Assembly: GCA_026929865.2 (NCBI GenBank)
Contig: CM049416.1
Span: 7,908,001-7,972,000 of the forward strand
From: Hyperoplus lanceolatus
Taxonomy: Eukaryota; Chordata; Actinopteri; Uranoscopiformes; Ammodytidae
Reading direction: 5' to 3'
DNA: 64,000 nucleotides
Shown here: piece by piece, positions 1-11,755 of the stretch
Numbering within the stretch: position 1 is the first letter of the stretch
Layout: every line of letters begins with the position of its first letter
Made by a program: the position numbers and the translations under genes
Notes under the pieces: generated by a model
The model's input: the letters and a program-made list of their open reading frames with translations, nothing else
Databases searched by the model: none
What the model was told of the DNA's origin: nothing

Positions 1-284
1 TGCATAAATGTATATAATACATTGTATGTTTTTTTGTGTTATCCCAGTTAAGTTTATTATTATTATTTATCATTTAATATTACTTTTAATAGTTCCGGGA
101 CGTTGGAGCAATAACCTGGTGTTTTGACACTTCAGTCTGCACTGTGAATTTGAAGTAATGTTCAGTTTTTGAATAAAGATGCGGCATTTACAAATGTTTC
201 TTTTTTTTATCCGATTCATCGATTAATCGAAAAAATAATCGACCGATTAATCGATTATTGAAATAATCGTTAGTTGCAGCCCTA
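1..284. mobile_element. Right end of hAT-type element (left part outside window)
   Basis: This segment matches 6712-6996 nearly base for base and ends in the same terminal repeat, GTTGCAGCCCTA, preceded by a series of ATCGATTAATCG-type subterminal palindromes. The complete copy at 5877-6996 has an 8-bp target duplication, which places the family in the hAT superfamily. The left end and its target duplication are outside the window, so the insertion cannot be confirmed here. No coding sequence is visible. Confidence 0.8.
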
Positions 285-1036
285 ATCCTTACAGTAAATG
301 ACAACATTACAGGATAGATTTCTGTATTACAATTATAGAATATTTACACAGGTAAATACTACATTTGGAAATGTTTTCCTTAAAATATACAAAATGTGTA
401 TCTATTGAAGCAAACTTCAGATTTTAATTTATTTTCGTTTTCCTAAAAAAACTGGTATGTTATAAAATAAACAATTTCATGTGAAAGACTTTTATCCTTT
501 CATCAAAGAAAATATTACGTAATTTGTGTGAAATAACTCAAATTATTCAAACTGTAAAGATTAAAAGTTTGTAATTTATGTATTGGGTTTTGATGCTAGT
601 GTTTGTACTCTGAGCATATTTTGAGTGACAGTGTGTGTTATCTCAGTGAGGACAATTCATAGTGTTTGCTGCACTGAGCCTATTTTGCAGGTGAAGTGTA
701 CTGTTTAGCTCCAGTGACTGTTGGTAGTGCAGACTGTAGTTAGAGTTTTGCACATTGAGCTACAGTTGTGCCCACTGTGGGTTAGCAATCGAAAAAAAAC
801 TGTAAAGGGCCAGTTCACCTAAATTACACCAAGTATTTTCTACCAATGCATACACAGCTGTTTTGATTTCATTAAGTCATACATCTTATAAAACTAATTT
901 CTGCTACGATGAATATGAATGGAATTATATTTAGTTTTCAATGGACCTATGCCAAAGTAAGTGTCTATATACATAGTCAATGCTTTGTTCTGTGAATTAT
1001 CCATTGCAACAGGATGTTGTATGAAATGTGTTAGTG

Positions 1037-1091
<55 letters not shown>

Positions 1092-1590
1092 TCTATATAC
1101 ATAGTCAATGCTATATATATATATTATATATATTATATAGGTGATCTGACCCTTAATGTAAGATCATAGGATTACGGTTGAGGAGTAAAAGCATTGGCTT
1201 CTGATGGAATCACCAGTTTTGCCACAGGTTAGTTATTCATCCATACTCCCCTTCATTCCTTCCCTCTCGTCTACCTCTGATGTTGTGTAGCAGATCAATA
1301 CAGGGTCTCCTTTTAATCAATATCTGTCACTCACAATTTCTTCAAGCAGACCTTTTGTTGTGCATGTGTGTAATGCATCGGTACAAGTCACCCCGGTTTG
1401 GAGGCCAGCCCTTTTGATCTAGACTGCTAGGCCCTGAAGCAAAACAAGCAGGATTATAATATCATACGTACATGCACCAACTTCACTTAAGACTTTCACC
1501 TCATATGATGTCTACTTGGTCATACAAAGGACATGCACAATTACTTCCAAAATAATTACAATCATACATTTTCCAAATTTTAAAAATATA
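285..1590. other. AT-rich spacer, no gene seen
   Basis: I see no coding sequence or complete transposon here. The only structure is a TA microsatellite at 1043-1088 bracketed by a 24-bp direct repeat. Confidence 0.6.
1043..1088. repeat. (TA)n microsatellite with flanking direct repeat
   Basis: About 23 TA units. A 24-bp sequence beginning GTGTCTATATACATAG occurs upstream at 961-984 and again directly after the array at 1089-1112. A second imperfect TA tract follows to about 1138. Confidence 0.9.
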
Positions 1591-1977
1591 AATCATATTT
1601 TCACTGCCCTTTGTCTTGAAAAAAGTCTGCTAATGCCCATTTCTAGGAAACATCCTGAATTAATGGGAAATGTGTGAATTTGAGTGATAAATCATTTTAG
1701 CTCGCTTAGAGTGGAGCAAATGTAAAAAGTGGCTCAGATTACCCCGTTCTCCCCTAAATTTAATTATTATTATTTGTTTATTTTCTGGGCCCGGCCCAAA
1801 ATGCCTGCCGGCCCACCGGGCATTGCCCGGTACGCCCGATGGCCAGTCCAGCCCTGGCGACGAAAGACTTTCAAAATGAGAGATTAAAAAAAGCTTGTGT
1901 ACTGAACTGATGTGTTCTTTGCCACTTGCTGTGACAAACTTTTTCACTCAGGGACACATGCACCCATATCCGTCCTT
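1591..1977. repeat. 387-bp direct repeat, copy 1, with old transposon ends
   Basis: This block is about 95% identical by eye to 2924-3312. It contains a terminal repeat ending in CCCCGTTCTCCCCTA at 1756, related to the TAGGGGAGA ends of the element at 60226-61508. It also contains a separate hAT-like terminus, GGCCAGTCCAGCCCTGG, around 1842-1858. Neither half has a visible partner end nearby, so both are remnants. Confidence 0.85.
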
Positions 1978-2923
1978 TTTCACCAAAATAGGTATTTTGC
2001 ATGTAAAAGTAAATTTTCTTGCTGTCAACTTAATCAACTGTTGTGCCAAAGCAAATGTATTCACGTAGAAAACTTCTATCATACGTGTTGATGAACTACC
2101 AACATAGAAAAACCATGTGATGATATTAGCTAAAGATTAGCCTGAAATGCTAAGAGAAGTAGTTTTTTCTCAAATTGTGGTGGTGGGGGAAAGTGAGCCA
2201 AATGCTGTGGGGGAAAGTGAGACACTATTTCACTTTCCCCCACCATGAGGCACAAGTTAAGTTTAGTCTTAAACATATTTTAATGTAATATTACATAACA
2301 TATGTTTTATTTTAATGTCATACACATTGTAGAAAAGCCATCATGCCAAGGAAATACACCAGAAAGACGACCTGGGGCAACCATACGGACAGAGCACCTT
2401 CTCATCTTTCCCTGTAACCTTCAGGGCTGGAATGTAGAGTAGGCCTAGTTGTAGAGTATGACAGGCTGATGTTATAATCCAGTTGGGTCTTCTCCTGTGT
2501 TCTGAGTCCCAGGCTGTTCTCGCTGGTTCTGATTTTCCTATGCTTTGACCCCCAGACACAAGCTGGCTCTAAGGGTCCTGTGTTCTGACCCCCAGACTGT
2601 GTTCTCATCTAACTGGTTCTATCTTTCATTTGAATCTTATTAAAACCTTTTGAATTATAATATGTTGTATTTGATTTTGTTCAGTTACTTTCAAGTGTTT
2701 AGAAAATTTGCTTTGCTTAATTGACCAAATCCCATAATTCTTTTACTAGTCCGACATTAGTTCTGGAATGTGTGGCTAGCTAACTGTTACAATATGTGTT
2801 GTTATGGTAGTTTCAGAGTGGAAAAAGTAAGTGGATCAGTTTACCCCCTTGATTTTTCTGGTCTGTCTCAGTTTACCCCACAGCTAGGGTAAAGTGAGCC
2901 ACATGACAACTCTTTTTTAAAAC
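1978..2923. other. Spacer between the two direct repeats
   Basis: No gene is seen. A perfect 15-nt inverted repeat (2181-2195 with 2231-2245) carries the motif GGGGGAAAGTG, and related GGGTAAAGTGAGCCAC motifs recur at about 2887-2902. These look like internal or terminal pieces of the same TAGGGGAGA transposon family. Confidence 0.5.
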
Positions 2924-3312
2924 AATCATATTTTCACTGCCCTTTGTCTTGAAAAAAGTCTGCTAATGCCCATTTCTAGGAAACATCCTGAATGAATGGG
3001 AAATGTGTAAATTTGAATGATAAATCATTTTAGCTCGCTTAGAGGGGAGCAAATGTAAAAAGTGGCTCAGATTACCCCGTTCTCCCCTAAATTGAATTAT
3101 TATTTATTTATTTATTTTCTGGGCCCGGCCCGAAATGCCTGCCGGCCCACTGGGCATTGCCCGGTACGCCCGATGGCCAGTCCAGCCCTGGCTACGAAAG
3201 ACTTTCAAAATGAGAGATTAAAAAAAGCTTGTGTACTGAACTGATGTGTTCTTTGCCACTTGCTGTGACAAACTTTTTCACTCAGGCACACATGCACCCA
3301 TATCCGTCCTTG
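2924..3312. repeat. Direct repeat, copy 2
   Basis: Second copy of the block at 1591-1977, in the same orientation and about 1.33 kb downstream, with the same CCCCGTTCTCCCCTA end (3089) and GGCCAGTCCAGCCCTGG end (near 3190). The main difference is a length change in the ATTT-rich stretch near 3095-3118. Confidence 0.85.
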
Positions 3313-4109
3313 CAAGCATACAAAGCTTCATGTAGTATATAGAGTACATTTATTTCGCCTTTTTTAAACAATTTTTCCATCAACGTCTACATTACACAAT
3401 TTGTATTTCTCCACTTTAACCTGTGTGACGCCAGCAGCTCACTTTCAGTCCCGTTCTTCTCCCTGCTCAATCTCTTTGTGTTTCTCCTGTCCTCTTCTCC
3501 CTCTAATTGATGCTGACATCTAATCAATAATTTCACTTTTTCCTTTGGCCTTTTTGTCTGTTTGCGGTTCTTTGCTCATATGGCATTAGTTGGGCGATGG
3601 AGAACTATGAACATTTATTTGGAGTGTCCCTTGTTTCAAAAAGAAAACGGAGAAAGTGTGAGAAAAAAGGAGTATATAAAAATGGAGAGACAGTGAGGTT
3701 GAAAGAAAGGGGAGATAGGCAACTAGGAAAAGAGAAGAGGACAGCTGCATTGTCTGGGAAATATAATGTATGGCATCCTTACTGAGACAAACCCTTTGTC
3801 AACAGGCCTTCACTGGCACAGAAGTGCGCAAAAGCCTTTTAACTGTGATTGTTTTTGTTTGGATGTGTGTGTCTGCATATCAAGGTTGGCTCATTGCTCT
3901 CGACCATGCATAGTCCTTTACTCTTCGGTTTTCATGTACTCTTCTGCTGCAATGTGTTTAGCCAAAGCGTGTAAGGTTATCTATGTCAGAGCAGAGACCC
4001 TGGAAAAGAGGCTTTTCCCCTCCTTTCACCAAGTCACTTTCAGTCTGATTTGCGCAATTTAAATTGAGCCTGGAAATACAGACCTGCCGCTGGAACATTT
4101 AAATTTGCT
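3313..4109. other. Spacer, nothing recognised
   Basis: Unremarkable sequence. Short open frames here show no recognisable protein motif. Confidence 0.5.
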
Positions 4110-4621
4110 TAGCCTGTTGGTCTGGACACGATCCATTGAAGCTCATTAACTATGTTGGAAAATTTGGAGTTACCAATCAAATCATTCTATCTCATATGGG
4201 CGGGCCAGAGACCTATTTATGGGGCTCTGGTGCGGACGTAATTGGATGAGAACAGTGCTGGGAATGTGCCCTCAAAGCTGTGATGGTTATTAACATAGAT
4301 GGCTGCGGATACTTTGTTTGAGTTTGAAACGGCTTTGGCCTCGACGCTTCACGATTTGGAAGACGGCACTCAAATCTTTCATTAGGAAGAAAGAAGAATT
4401 TTCTGTTGCCGACCGACAACGGCAAAAGTTTAATTTAGCAGTTAACCACGCTGTTCACTAAACGAACAGGGCTTATTACGTCACCTTTTTCATTGCTCTG
4501 ATTGGTCATAGTGCTATTCAATTGAAATGCACACGTAGGTGCTGCCCCTTGAGTTGGGAAGGACTATTGATCGTGGCCAGACCTTATATTGTTCTAAACG
4601 TGGGTCTGGATTTTCAGGCTA
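4110..4621. mobile_element. 512-bp MITE with TAGCCTG termini
   Basis: The left end begins TAGCCTG and is followed by GGTCTGGACACGATC. The right end, reversed, also begins TAGCCTG and later contains GGTCTGGCCACGATC, giving interrupted terminal inverted repeats. No clear target duplication was found, so the superfamily is not assigned. It is non-coding. Confidence 0.55.
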
Positions 4622-4646
4622 GTAGCCCACAGCATTTGGGTCTTAA

Positions 4647-5111
4647 AGGTGAAGTAAGCGAGTTATTTATGTTAATATAAGTGTTAAATTGCTCTTTATT
4701 CATACAGTGATCACTTACATGGTGTGCACGTTTCATTAAGCCGATCTCTCAGTCAACCACTCTGCATGTAATCGGCAAATAAACTTTTTGGGGATTCCGA
4801 AACTGATGTCCAATCAGAAGAGAGAATGCTGCAAACCGGCACCCGTCTCACTGCCGGTGCACGCACTGAGCGACAGATCGGTGAATGTTTATGCACCTAC
4901 AATGGCGGAGCAGGTAAAAATCCTTCCCAATGTCTGTTTTGATGGTTTTTATCATGTTTTATCACACTTACTTATCTGAGATGATACTAGATAACTCGCT
5001 GCTTGAAGACCGCAGTGCATTAATATGGTGACGTGGGGACGAGGGAGGGGACTGCTAACTGCAGTCAGTGACAGTAAGTTAGCTAAACTGACCATTCCGC
5101 TTACTAAACCT
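4647..5111. mobile_element. TTAA-flanked MITE (piggyBac/Kolobok-like)
   Basis: Flanked by TTAA at 4643-4646 and 5112-5115. The left end reads AGGTGAAGTAAGCG and the reversed right end AGGTTTAGTAAGCG, a clear inverted pair. A TTAA target is characteristic of the piggyBac and Kolobok superfamilies. No transposase is present. Confidence 0.75.
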
Positions 5112-5868
5112 TTAACAGTTTTAACTGACCGAGAGGCAACAGCAATGACTTTTCAAGAACTCAGAGTCACTTGATATAGATAGTGGTAAAAAAGACATAT
5201 TTGAGTCTGAAGAAGGAGGATTATATAACTTAACAATAAATAAATGACAACAGCAGTGTGACGGTTTCCCAGAAAGCAAATGGGGAAGTTTGTTGACAGT
5301 CACTGTCTCAAACACACAAGACCACGAATAAACTGATGTGAGCGAGAACAGGAGGGCACACATACAGTAGAAACACATGAAGGCACATTGAGTAGTACTG
5401 TGACCACATATAACAGGAAGTCAGTGTGTAAAATAAGCATAATAAATGTGTGGAGGCCAAATCACACATTTTATTAGTTTGTCCGTGGGAGCTTCTTCTT
5501 TGTCACTATAACTATGTTCCTGTCCGCGTTTCTCGTTCAGGACCATATTAACAGATATAAATGAAAACCATCAACAGTGTAACAAAGTTGTGCACAGGCA
5601 AGTAAATGTTTGGGGGTCATGTTGGTGGAAGGCCGTATAGATTTTTCATTAAGCTCCAGGGACCCAAGTTTATACTGTGTATTTTTCAGATTTTTTTTGA
5701 ATGACCTTTTCATTGTATACACATGATTTCTTTCCTATTCTCTTTCTTGCCATAACTACATCAACCAATAGGCAACATTTCTCGATTGCCTTACATATAC
5801 GTAACAGATAAAATAACTATATTCTTCTTTTGGTCCACATCACCTTATCATTCATGCCTTTTTTCATG
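5112..5868. other. Spacer, nothing recognised
   Basis: No gene, repeat or TIR pair identified. Confidence 0.5.
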
Positions 5869-5876
5869 CTTCATAC

Positions 5877-6996
5877 TAGGGCTGCAACAACGAATCGATG
5901 AAATCGTTTAAAGTCGATTACTAAAAGCGTTGGCAACGAATTTGGTCATAGATTCGTTGAGTCGCACGATTAATAAGTCACTTGTAGGCTCGGCACTGTT
6001 TACATCCAGCCGCCGACAGGTTCATGCACGCCCACAGCAAGCCTTCCGCACGTAAAGTGGTGTGGGAAAGCTATAGTGTGAGCGGCCACAGCTTGTATTT
6101 TGGTCATATCTAACACTGGACTGTAGGCCTATATAAATGTGTTGTACCTTTCCTGTCTTTGGGTTAAAAAAACTCCTTCAACTCAGAATCAGTCTAGTCC
6201 AAAAAAAACTCTGTCAGCTGCTGCTGCAGACGGTTTGCAGACGGGCTCGGAGAGTTGGCATCGGCGCATCAACAGTCATTCAAAGCAACGGTAGTAATCA
6301 CACCGAACGGTGTAGAAAGTCCCGTCAGTTAAAAATAGTAATCCAGTTTTTAAATCCATGTTAAAATTGGAAGGATATAGAGCTAGTTAGCTTAAAAAAA
6401 GTAGCAAACATGTCAAATGTGATGTGTTCAGGCCGGCTCAGTAATATCATTGATGTGTTCAAATGCAACACAAAAAAAAAGAAATTTGAGATTTTGGCGA
6501 AAACTTTTTTTCCCAGCAATATAGAATAGATAGTAAAGATGGAATTATGACCTGTTTTAATGTCCTATCTTGAGCTAGGATCATATCAGCAATTAAAGCA
6601 ATAATACAAGTTCTATTTCAACAAAATAATAGAAAAGTATCAATAGTGATATCAATAAAGACTTGGATCGTTATCGGTTGACTGGTTTACCATGGACATC
6701 CCTTATATACTTTATAAATGTATATCATACATTGTATGTTTTTTTTGTGTTTTCCCAGTTAAGTTTATTTTTAATTTTTTTTCATTTAATATTACTTTTA
6801 ATAGTTCCGGGACATTGGAGAAATAAACTGGTGTTTTGACACTTCAGTCTGCACTGTGAATTTGAAGTAATGTTCAGTTTTTGAATAAAGATGCGGCATT
6901 TACAAATGTTTATTTTTTTTATCCGATTCATCGATTAATCGAAAAAATTATCGACCGATTAATCGATTATTAAAATAATCGTTAGTTGCAGCCCTA
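5877..6996. mobile_element. Complete 1.12-kb hAT-type non-autonomous element
   Basis: Termini TAGGGCTGCAAC and GTTGCAGCCCTA are flanked by an exact 8-bp target duplication, CTTCATAC (5869-5876 and 6997-7004). The 8-bp duplication and the TIR style fit hAT. The right end carries several GATTAATCGA-type palindromes that probably bind transposase. Short open frames inside (for example 6137-6364) have no recognisable transposase motif, so it is non-autonomous. A second copy's right end lies at 1-284. Confidence 0.92.
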
Positions 6997-7004
6997 CTTC
7001 ATAC

Positions 7005-8335
7005 AGTTATAGAGATTTGCTTTCTTAAGCCTAGTTACATATCATGTCTATGCAAAAAGATTCTTGTAGCCTTGGATTGTTATCACAACTGCTGCCCTTG
7101 GTTGAATCTTTCGAATGAGCAATGAAGCATTATCCATTCTCTCTTTCACATTGTTGAATGTAGCTGGAGCTGAGCACATTGGTCCAGCCCTGGTTTTTTA
7201 TGTGGCTATCTACATTGTATGTACAATAAGTGTCTGTACACTCATCCAGATTGTGTTCATAGATAATGCTGTGTTCTTGAGGTCTTCTGCCAGGGTACCT
7301 TAGCATACGTTTTTTCTGTGTATTGGATTGTTTTCTTACCACAGCCTTCCACTGCTGGAAATGGAGAAAATACAATCAACAAATGGGCTTAAAGCTTAAA
7401 GCTCCAAAATGTCAAGAAAATTATATTACTTTGACCTTTGTGATAGCAACAATGAAAATATGCAGCTATAGCATCCAAATGATCTTTTCCTCCTTATATT
7501 ACCAACCATTGAAGTTGCAGAAGTTTGAACTTCCTCTATTTGTCCGTTACCTTCCAACTAACTATTTCAACTTAAATTGCAAATATGTATCCATAAGTTT
7601 GAGTTTTTTGAGCATTCATGCATTACTTGGTTATTTTTATACTGTTTATCTTTTACCTTTATCTGATTAGTTGAACTTTTTATCTGTAACTTTTAGCTTA
7701 CTGTTTCAACAATTTATCCATTACCTTTAGTTTGTTGAGACATCTCAGATTTCTTTTTCAAAGAGGTTGAGTTACCTCTCATCTAAACACTTACCCACTA
7801 CAGAAGTACCACTTGTGTATGTGTACTGCTCTACAGTATGTCTTGTAGTTCACAGTCTGTTTCTTTGTTATTCTGGTTGATAAAGCCTAAGATTGTTAAT
7901 TCAGTGATGGAGAAGACTTGTTAAGTTGTGTTGATTGGCTCAGACTCTGATAAGGATGGAGAGAAAGTCTTTAAGCCTCACCAAGATCATTAAGAGGGAG
8001 ACATAATGGACATGTTAATTTTATTTGTTGTTAAGTGCGCCAGGACTCATTAAAGCAAGCTCTAATAAGGAGGCCATTGATAGTGTCTCACCCATCCTTC
8101 ATGGACTCTTGGTATCTAGAGTAAAGTTGCTCATTAAATAACCTACCACTTTGACATTACACACTTAAACGTCAAAGGAGAAGATTGAAGTGATGAATTG
8201 AGATGTGACTTCATTGATAATTTTGATATATCCATGTCAAAACTGGACAAAGCAGCACATTGTTGTCAACATTGCAGCAGCGGTCCTTCTTGTGCACCGC
8301 TTCTCATCCACTCCTGCGATCGTTAAGAAAAAATA
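7005..8335. other. Spacer, nothing recognised
   Basis: AT-rich sequence. A 115-codon open frame at 7323-7670 shows no domain or compositional sign of a real protein and is treated as chance. Confidence 0.5.
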
Positions 8336-8480
8336 AAATCATCATCATCAACAGCTTTTCCGGGGTCTGGTCGCGATGGCAGCAGCTCCAGCAGGGGACC
8401 CAAAACCCTTATCAGGGCCACATTAGACAGCTCTCATTGGGGGATCAGGCATTCCCAGGCGAGTGTTGGGTCTTGCCATC
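8336..8480 (-). mobile_element. 3' tail fragment of an RTE-like LINE
   Basis: Read on the minus strand, this contains degenerate codons for the end of the reverse transcriptase protein found at 42842-44026: a LAWE...IPQ-like stretch, then LGPLLELLPSRPDPG, against LLKLLPPRPDFG there. After that comes a (GAT)n-like 3' tail at about 8336-8355. The fragment is heavily 5'-truncated and mutated. No target duplication was identified. Confidence 0.75.
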
Positions 8481-8785
8481 AGGAACATATCATCTGCAAA
8501 AAAGCAGCAGATAAAATGCATTAATATAACACATGTACTTTCCCTACTGTAACAGGGCAATATGTTGTATGGATAAATGTCTGACATTTGTTGAGATTTT
8601 TATCAGAATTTTCTGCACAGATTTTGGCACTGTGGTTGAAGGACGCAAATGACTACATTCACAGTTATTGAAGTACGCAATCCAGTGTACTTCGAGTCAA
8701 AATTTCCAGTCACTCAGAGATATTCTCCCTGTGACGGTTTACATATTGTGAAATAAAACTGCACACAGCCAAACACCAAATCAAA
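8481..8785. other. Spacer, nothing recognised
   Basis: No gene or repeat identified. Confidence 0.5.
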
Positions 8786-9597
8786 TACCGTATTTTCCGC
8801 ACTATAAGCCGCACTGGACTATAAGCCGTAGGTGTTTTAATGTTTAATTACCATATGTAAGAGTTTGTGCACAGAGGTGATTGTCGGGAAAGAGATGGCT
8901 GCTTGAGGAAGCTCCCATTTATTAACATTTCAACAAACAAGTTGCATATTTGCATAACGTATTCAAGTGTTACCATTAAGTGCAATAGTAGCTACTAGGG
9001 ATGGGCACGAGTAGTGTTTTCGCTACTCAAGTGATCGCTTGCATTCCTCGAGGATCAATCGATTCCTCGTTAAACTTTTTTCTATTTTTAGAACGCAACA
9101 CATCTGTCTGCAGAATAACGGTTCACCGCAATAAAGCGCTCAATGCTTATTGTCAAACAGTCACAGTTGCCATATGATATTAAGGATTTTTTTCCCACAA
9201 GTTTAAAACACCTTTTCCTCACTGAAAGTAATTAAATAGACGGGCCACAATTTAAACCGATCGAGTAGGTCTGCGGTGGAGAGAAAAAAAGAGAAAAAAA
9301 GCATGGGCTGTAGTTGTAACAAAAAAAAAATAGCCTAAGTCACCATTTAGAATAAGAAGGGCAGCAAAAAATATAAAATTATTGTCCTTAGGGCTGGGCA
9401 ATCATTCGATTACGATTAGTAATCGCGATAAAACTCCTGTCGATTACGTCGATATGCGTTTGACATAAATGCTCGATATGAAAATAAAACAAAAAACTTT
9501 ACTGATATTGATTCACCTAACAGCCAATCTTCACAAAGCCGAAATAAACTCAACAGACAGTCAGATTGCAGTTTTTGCATTTCCTGTCTAATTAGTC

Positions 9598-9740
9598 ACG
9601 TAGCTGCCGCAGCCAGTGCTGTTCGCTCACTGTCTCTGTCGACTTGCCCCGAGCCGTCTCTGTGCATTTACGCTCACAACACGGGGGGAATATATATTGG
9701 AGCGGCTACACAGTTTGTGAAAATGCGTGACAAGTTTTAA
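9598..9740. repeat. Shared GC-rich module, copy A
   Basis: Contains GCTGCCGCAGCCAGTGCTGT, CGAGCCGTCTCTGTG and ACACGGGGGGAATA in the same order as copy B (9826-10022) and the split copy C (20696-20763 joined to 21384-21495). Copies A and B lie in one hAT element; copy C lies in an unrelated TIR family. Confidence 0.8.
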
Positions 9741-9825
9741 CCGCCGTCCGACCGCTGCTATCAGCAGCGCGAGCGGTGGCTGTTCCAAAACAGCAGTCTT
9801 CACTGACGGACCTCTATAGGCTACA

Positions 9826-10022
9826 CTGTGTCCCACTGCTACGATGTCACCATAGTCATGGAGCTGCCGTGGCCAGCGCTGTTCGCTCACTGTGTCTGTC
9901 GACTTGCACCGAGCCGTCTCTGTGCATTGACCGGTGTAATAGGCTTGCAACACGGGGGGAATAAATATAGGAGCGGCCACACCGAAAGTGTGAAAATGCG
10001 CGACTGCGGCTGCTCCAAAACA
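9826..10022. repeat. Shared GC-rich module, copy B
   Basis: Tandem partner of copy A. It begins with TACACTGTGTCCCACTGCTA, a stretch missing from copy A but present in copy C at about 20698, so B and C share the longer form. Function unknown. Confidence 0.8.
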
Positions 10023-11755
10023 GCAGTCTATCGTATCGTCTTTTGCGGTAGTTGCACCTTATAAAAAACAATCAAAAAGAAGCAAAGCTACAGTATAACA
10101 TACAGGTAGCTGTTCAGTTCAGCCTCATTAGCCTGCTGGTCTGTAAGACCATGTAGCTACAGCATGAGCATCTCCCCTACCTACAGCTGTTATATGTGTG
10201 AGTAGTAGCTTGTGATGTGCTCTGACATTCATCAAGCATCTGAGCCACAGCTCTACAAACATTTAAGATTGTTGCCTCCTGCCTGAGGAGTTTGATCACA
10301 GATCCTTTAGTTTTAAACACATTATGTTATGTAGCATAATATCTGGTTTTATAATGTTTACATTTTGCACATTTCTCCTTTTTAAAATAGCTGACATGTA
10401 AAACCAGTAATTTTCATATTTTATATCTTAGAGTTCAGTACTTAAATGTGTCGGGGCCTTTGTTGATCCAATTGTTTACTTTTTATGTATGATTGGGCCT
10501 CTACAAAATGTAAGATGTTTGCTGTAGCCCTGCCAAAGGGGTTTAATGTGAAAGAAGTCAGAGCTTTTATTTTTATTTACAATATTTTCAGTAGGTTACA
10601 AGGCAAACTATCTTATATTGTTTAGTTAGGTGCAGTTAGAAGAATATGTTTGTGAAGTTAAATGTTTATATTTAAATGTGATTAAATGTTCTCTTATCAC
10701 AATATGCTAATAAACAACATTGTATAGTTTAACTAATGAACACTCTGGTTTCTTCAGGCTTCAGCAGTATCACACTATATATCGTGGTCAATATCGAAAG
10801 AATAATCGTGATAATATGTTTTGCCATATCGCCCTGCCCTAATTGTCCTACAATTTAAATACATATAAATAACTCACCAAAGCAGATAGTTGTAGGCCTA
10901 TATCCAACCGCGTAATGCTCACTCCGTGTCCGTGAATAATTACCGCGACTAATTCCTCATTAACGGAACGTTACACCGGTCGGTTTTTGAATCTTATCCC
11001 TATATTCCCTATTGAAGGCTTCTTAACTGTTGTTGGCTCGGAGCGAATGTGTCTGAAGTAAGCCTTGCTTCTTCTTTTCTTTCCAAGCGGAGAGCACCTT
11101 GCATGCTCACCTGGAGTCTACTCATTACTAACTGAGAGTAACAGGTGTCATCTCCCCTTTTTATAAGCATAACTTTATCATCTGCTTTGAAATAATTGGA
11201 CAGTTATATTCCTGAAAATGTTCTGGAGAAAGGAGAGACCATGTTCAGCTCCGCGGTGCCGTGGAGAACACAGGCTGCGCTGCGGTGGCACGGAGGTGGC
11301 AGTTATTTGCAGTTGCTGTTTGACACAACGCTCAGTTTATTGCACTTGCATCAAAATATTTAATTTAGTTAAACTTTATTTTATCCGTTTTGTGCCGTTT
11401 TGTACACGTATATAACATTTAAAAAAAAAAATATATATTTTCCTCATCCACCAATCGAGTTCATTTGAAACGAGGAGTACTCGATTACTAATGCCCATCC
11501 CTAGTAGCTACAGAACATATACTGTGCTGTGTAATAACAGGGTCGAAAAAAGGGGAAAAAGGCGCGGCTTATAGTCCGAAAATTGCGGTACAAGAAAACA
11601 ATCTGAAGCAAACACAATAGTCTCTGATTAAGATCTAATGCGATTTCATACTACCTGGTTTAGCACAGAGATTAAATTTACTTCCGCTGTACTGGGAGCA
11701 ATATCTGCACCGACTTGGGGCGTAGGTGGTGGTAGATAGTTGGAGCTGTCGTGAG

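Larger units (their letters stand above)
9389..10841. mobile_element. hAT-type element, innermost of the nest
   Basis: Termini TAGGGCTGGGCAAT and ATCGCCCTGCCCTA are flanked by the exact 8-bp duplication ATTGTCCT (9381-9388 and 10842-10849). Its left third holds two diverged copies of a GC-rich module (9598-9740 and 9826-10022) that recurs in a different TIR family near 20700 and 21390. No transposase frame is recognised. Confidence 0.92.
8996..11503. mobile_element. hAT-type element, middle of the nest
   Basis: Termini TAGGGATGGGCAC and the complementary GCCCATCCCTA are flanked by the exact 8-bp duplication GTAGCTAC (8988-8995 and 11504-11511). Without the inner insertion it is about 1.05 kb. 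Subterminal CGAGTACTCG-like palindromes are present. No transposase frame is recognised. Confidence 0.92.
8788..11588. mobile_element. TIR element with TA target, host of a three-level nest
   Basis: The left end reads CCGTATTTTCCGCACTATAA and the reversed right end CCGCAATTTTCGGACTATAA. Both continue into matching AGCCGC sequence, and both are bordered by TA (8786-8787 and 11589-11590). A TA target would fit a Tc1/mariner-type element, but no transposase is present and the family is not certain. Removing the nested insertion leaves a MITE of about 285 bp. It was split by the hAT element at 8996-11503. Confidence 0.75.
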
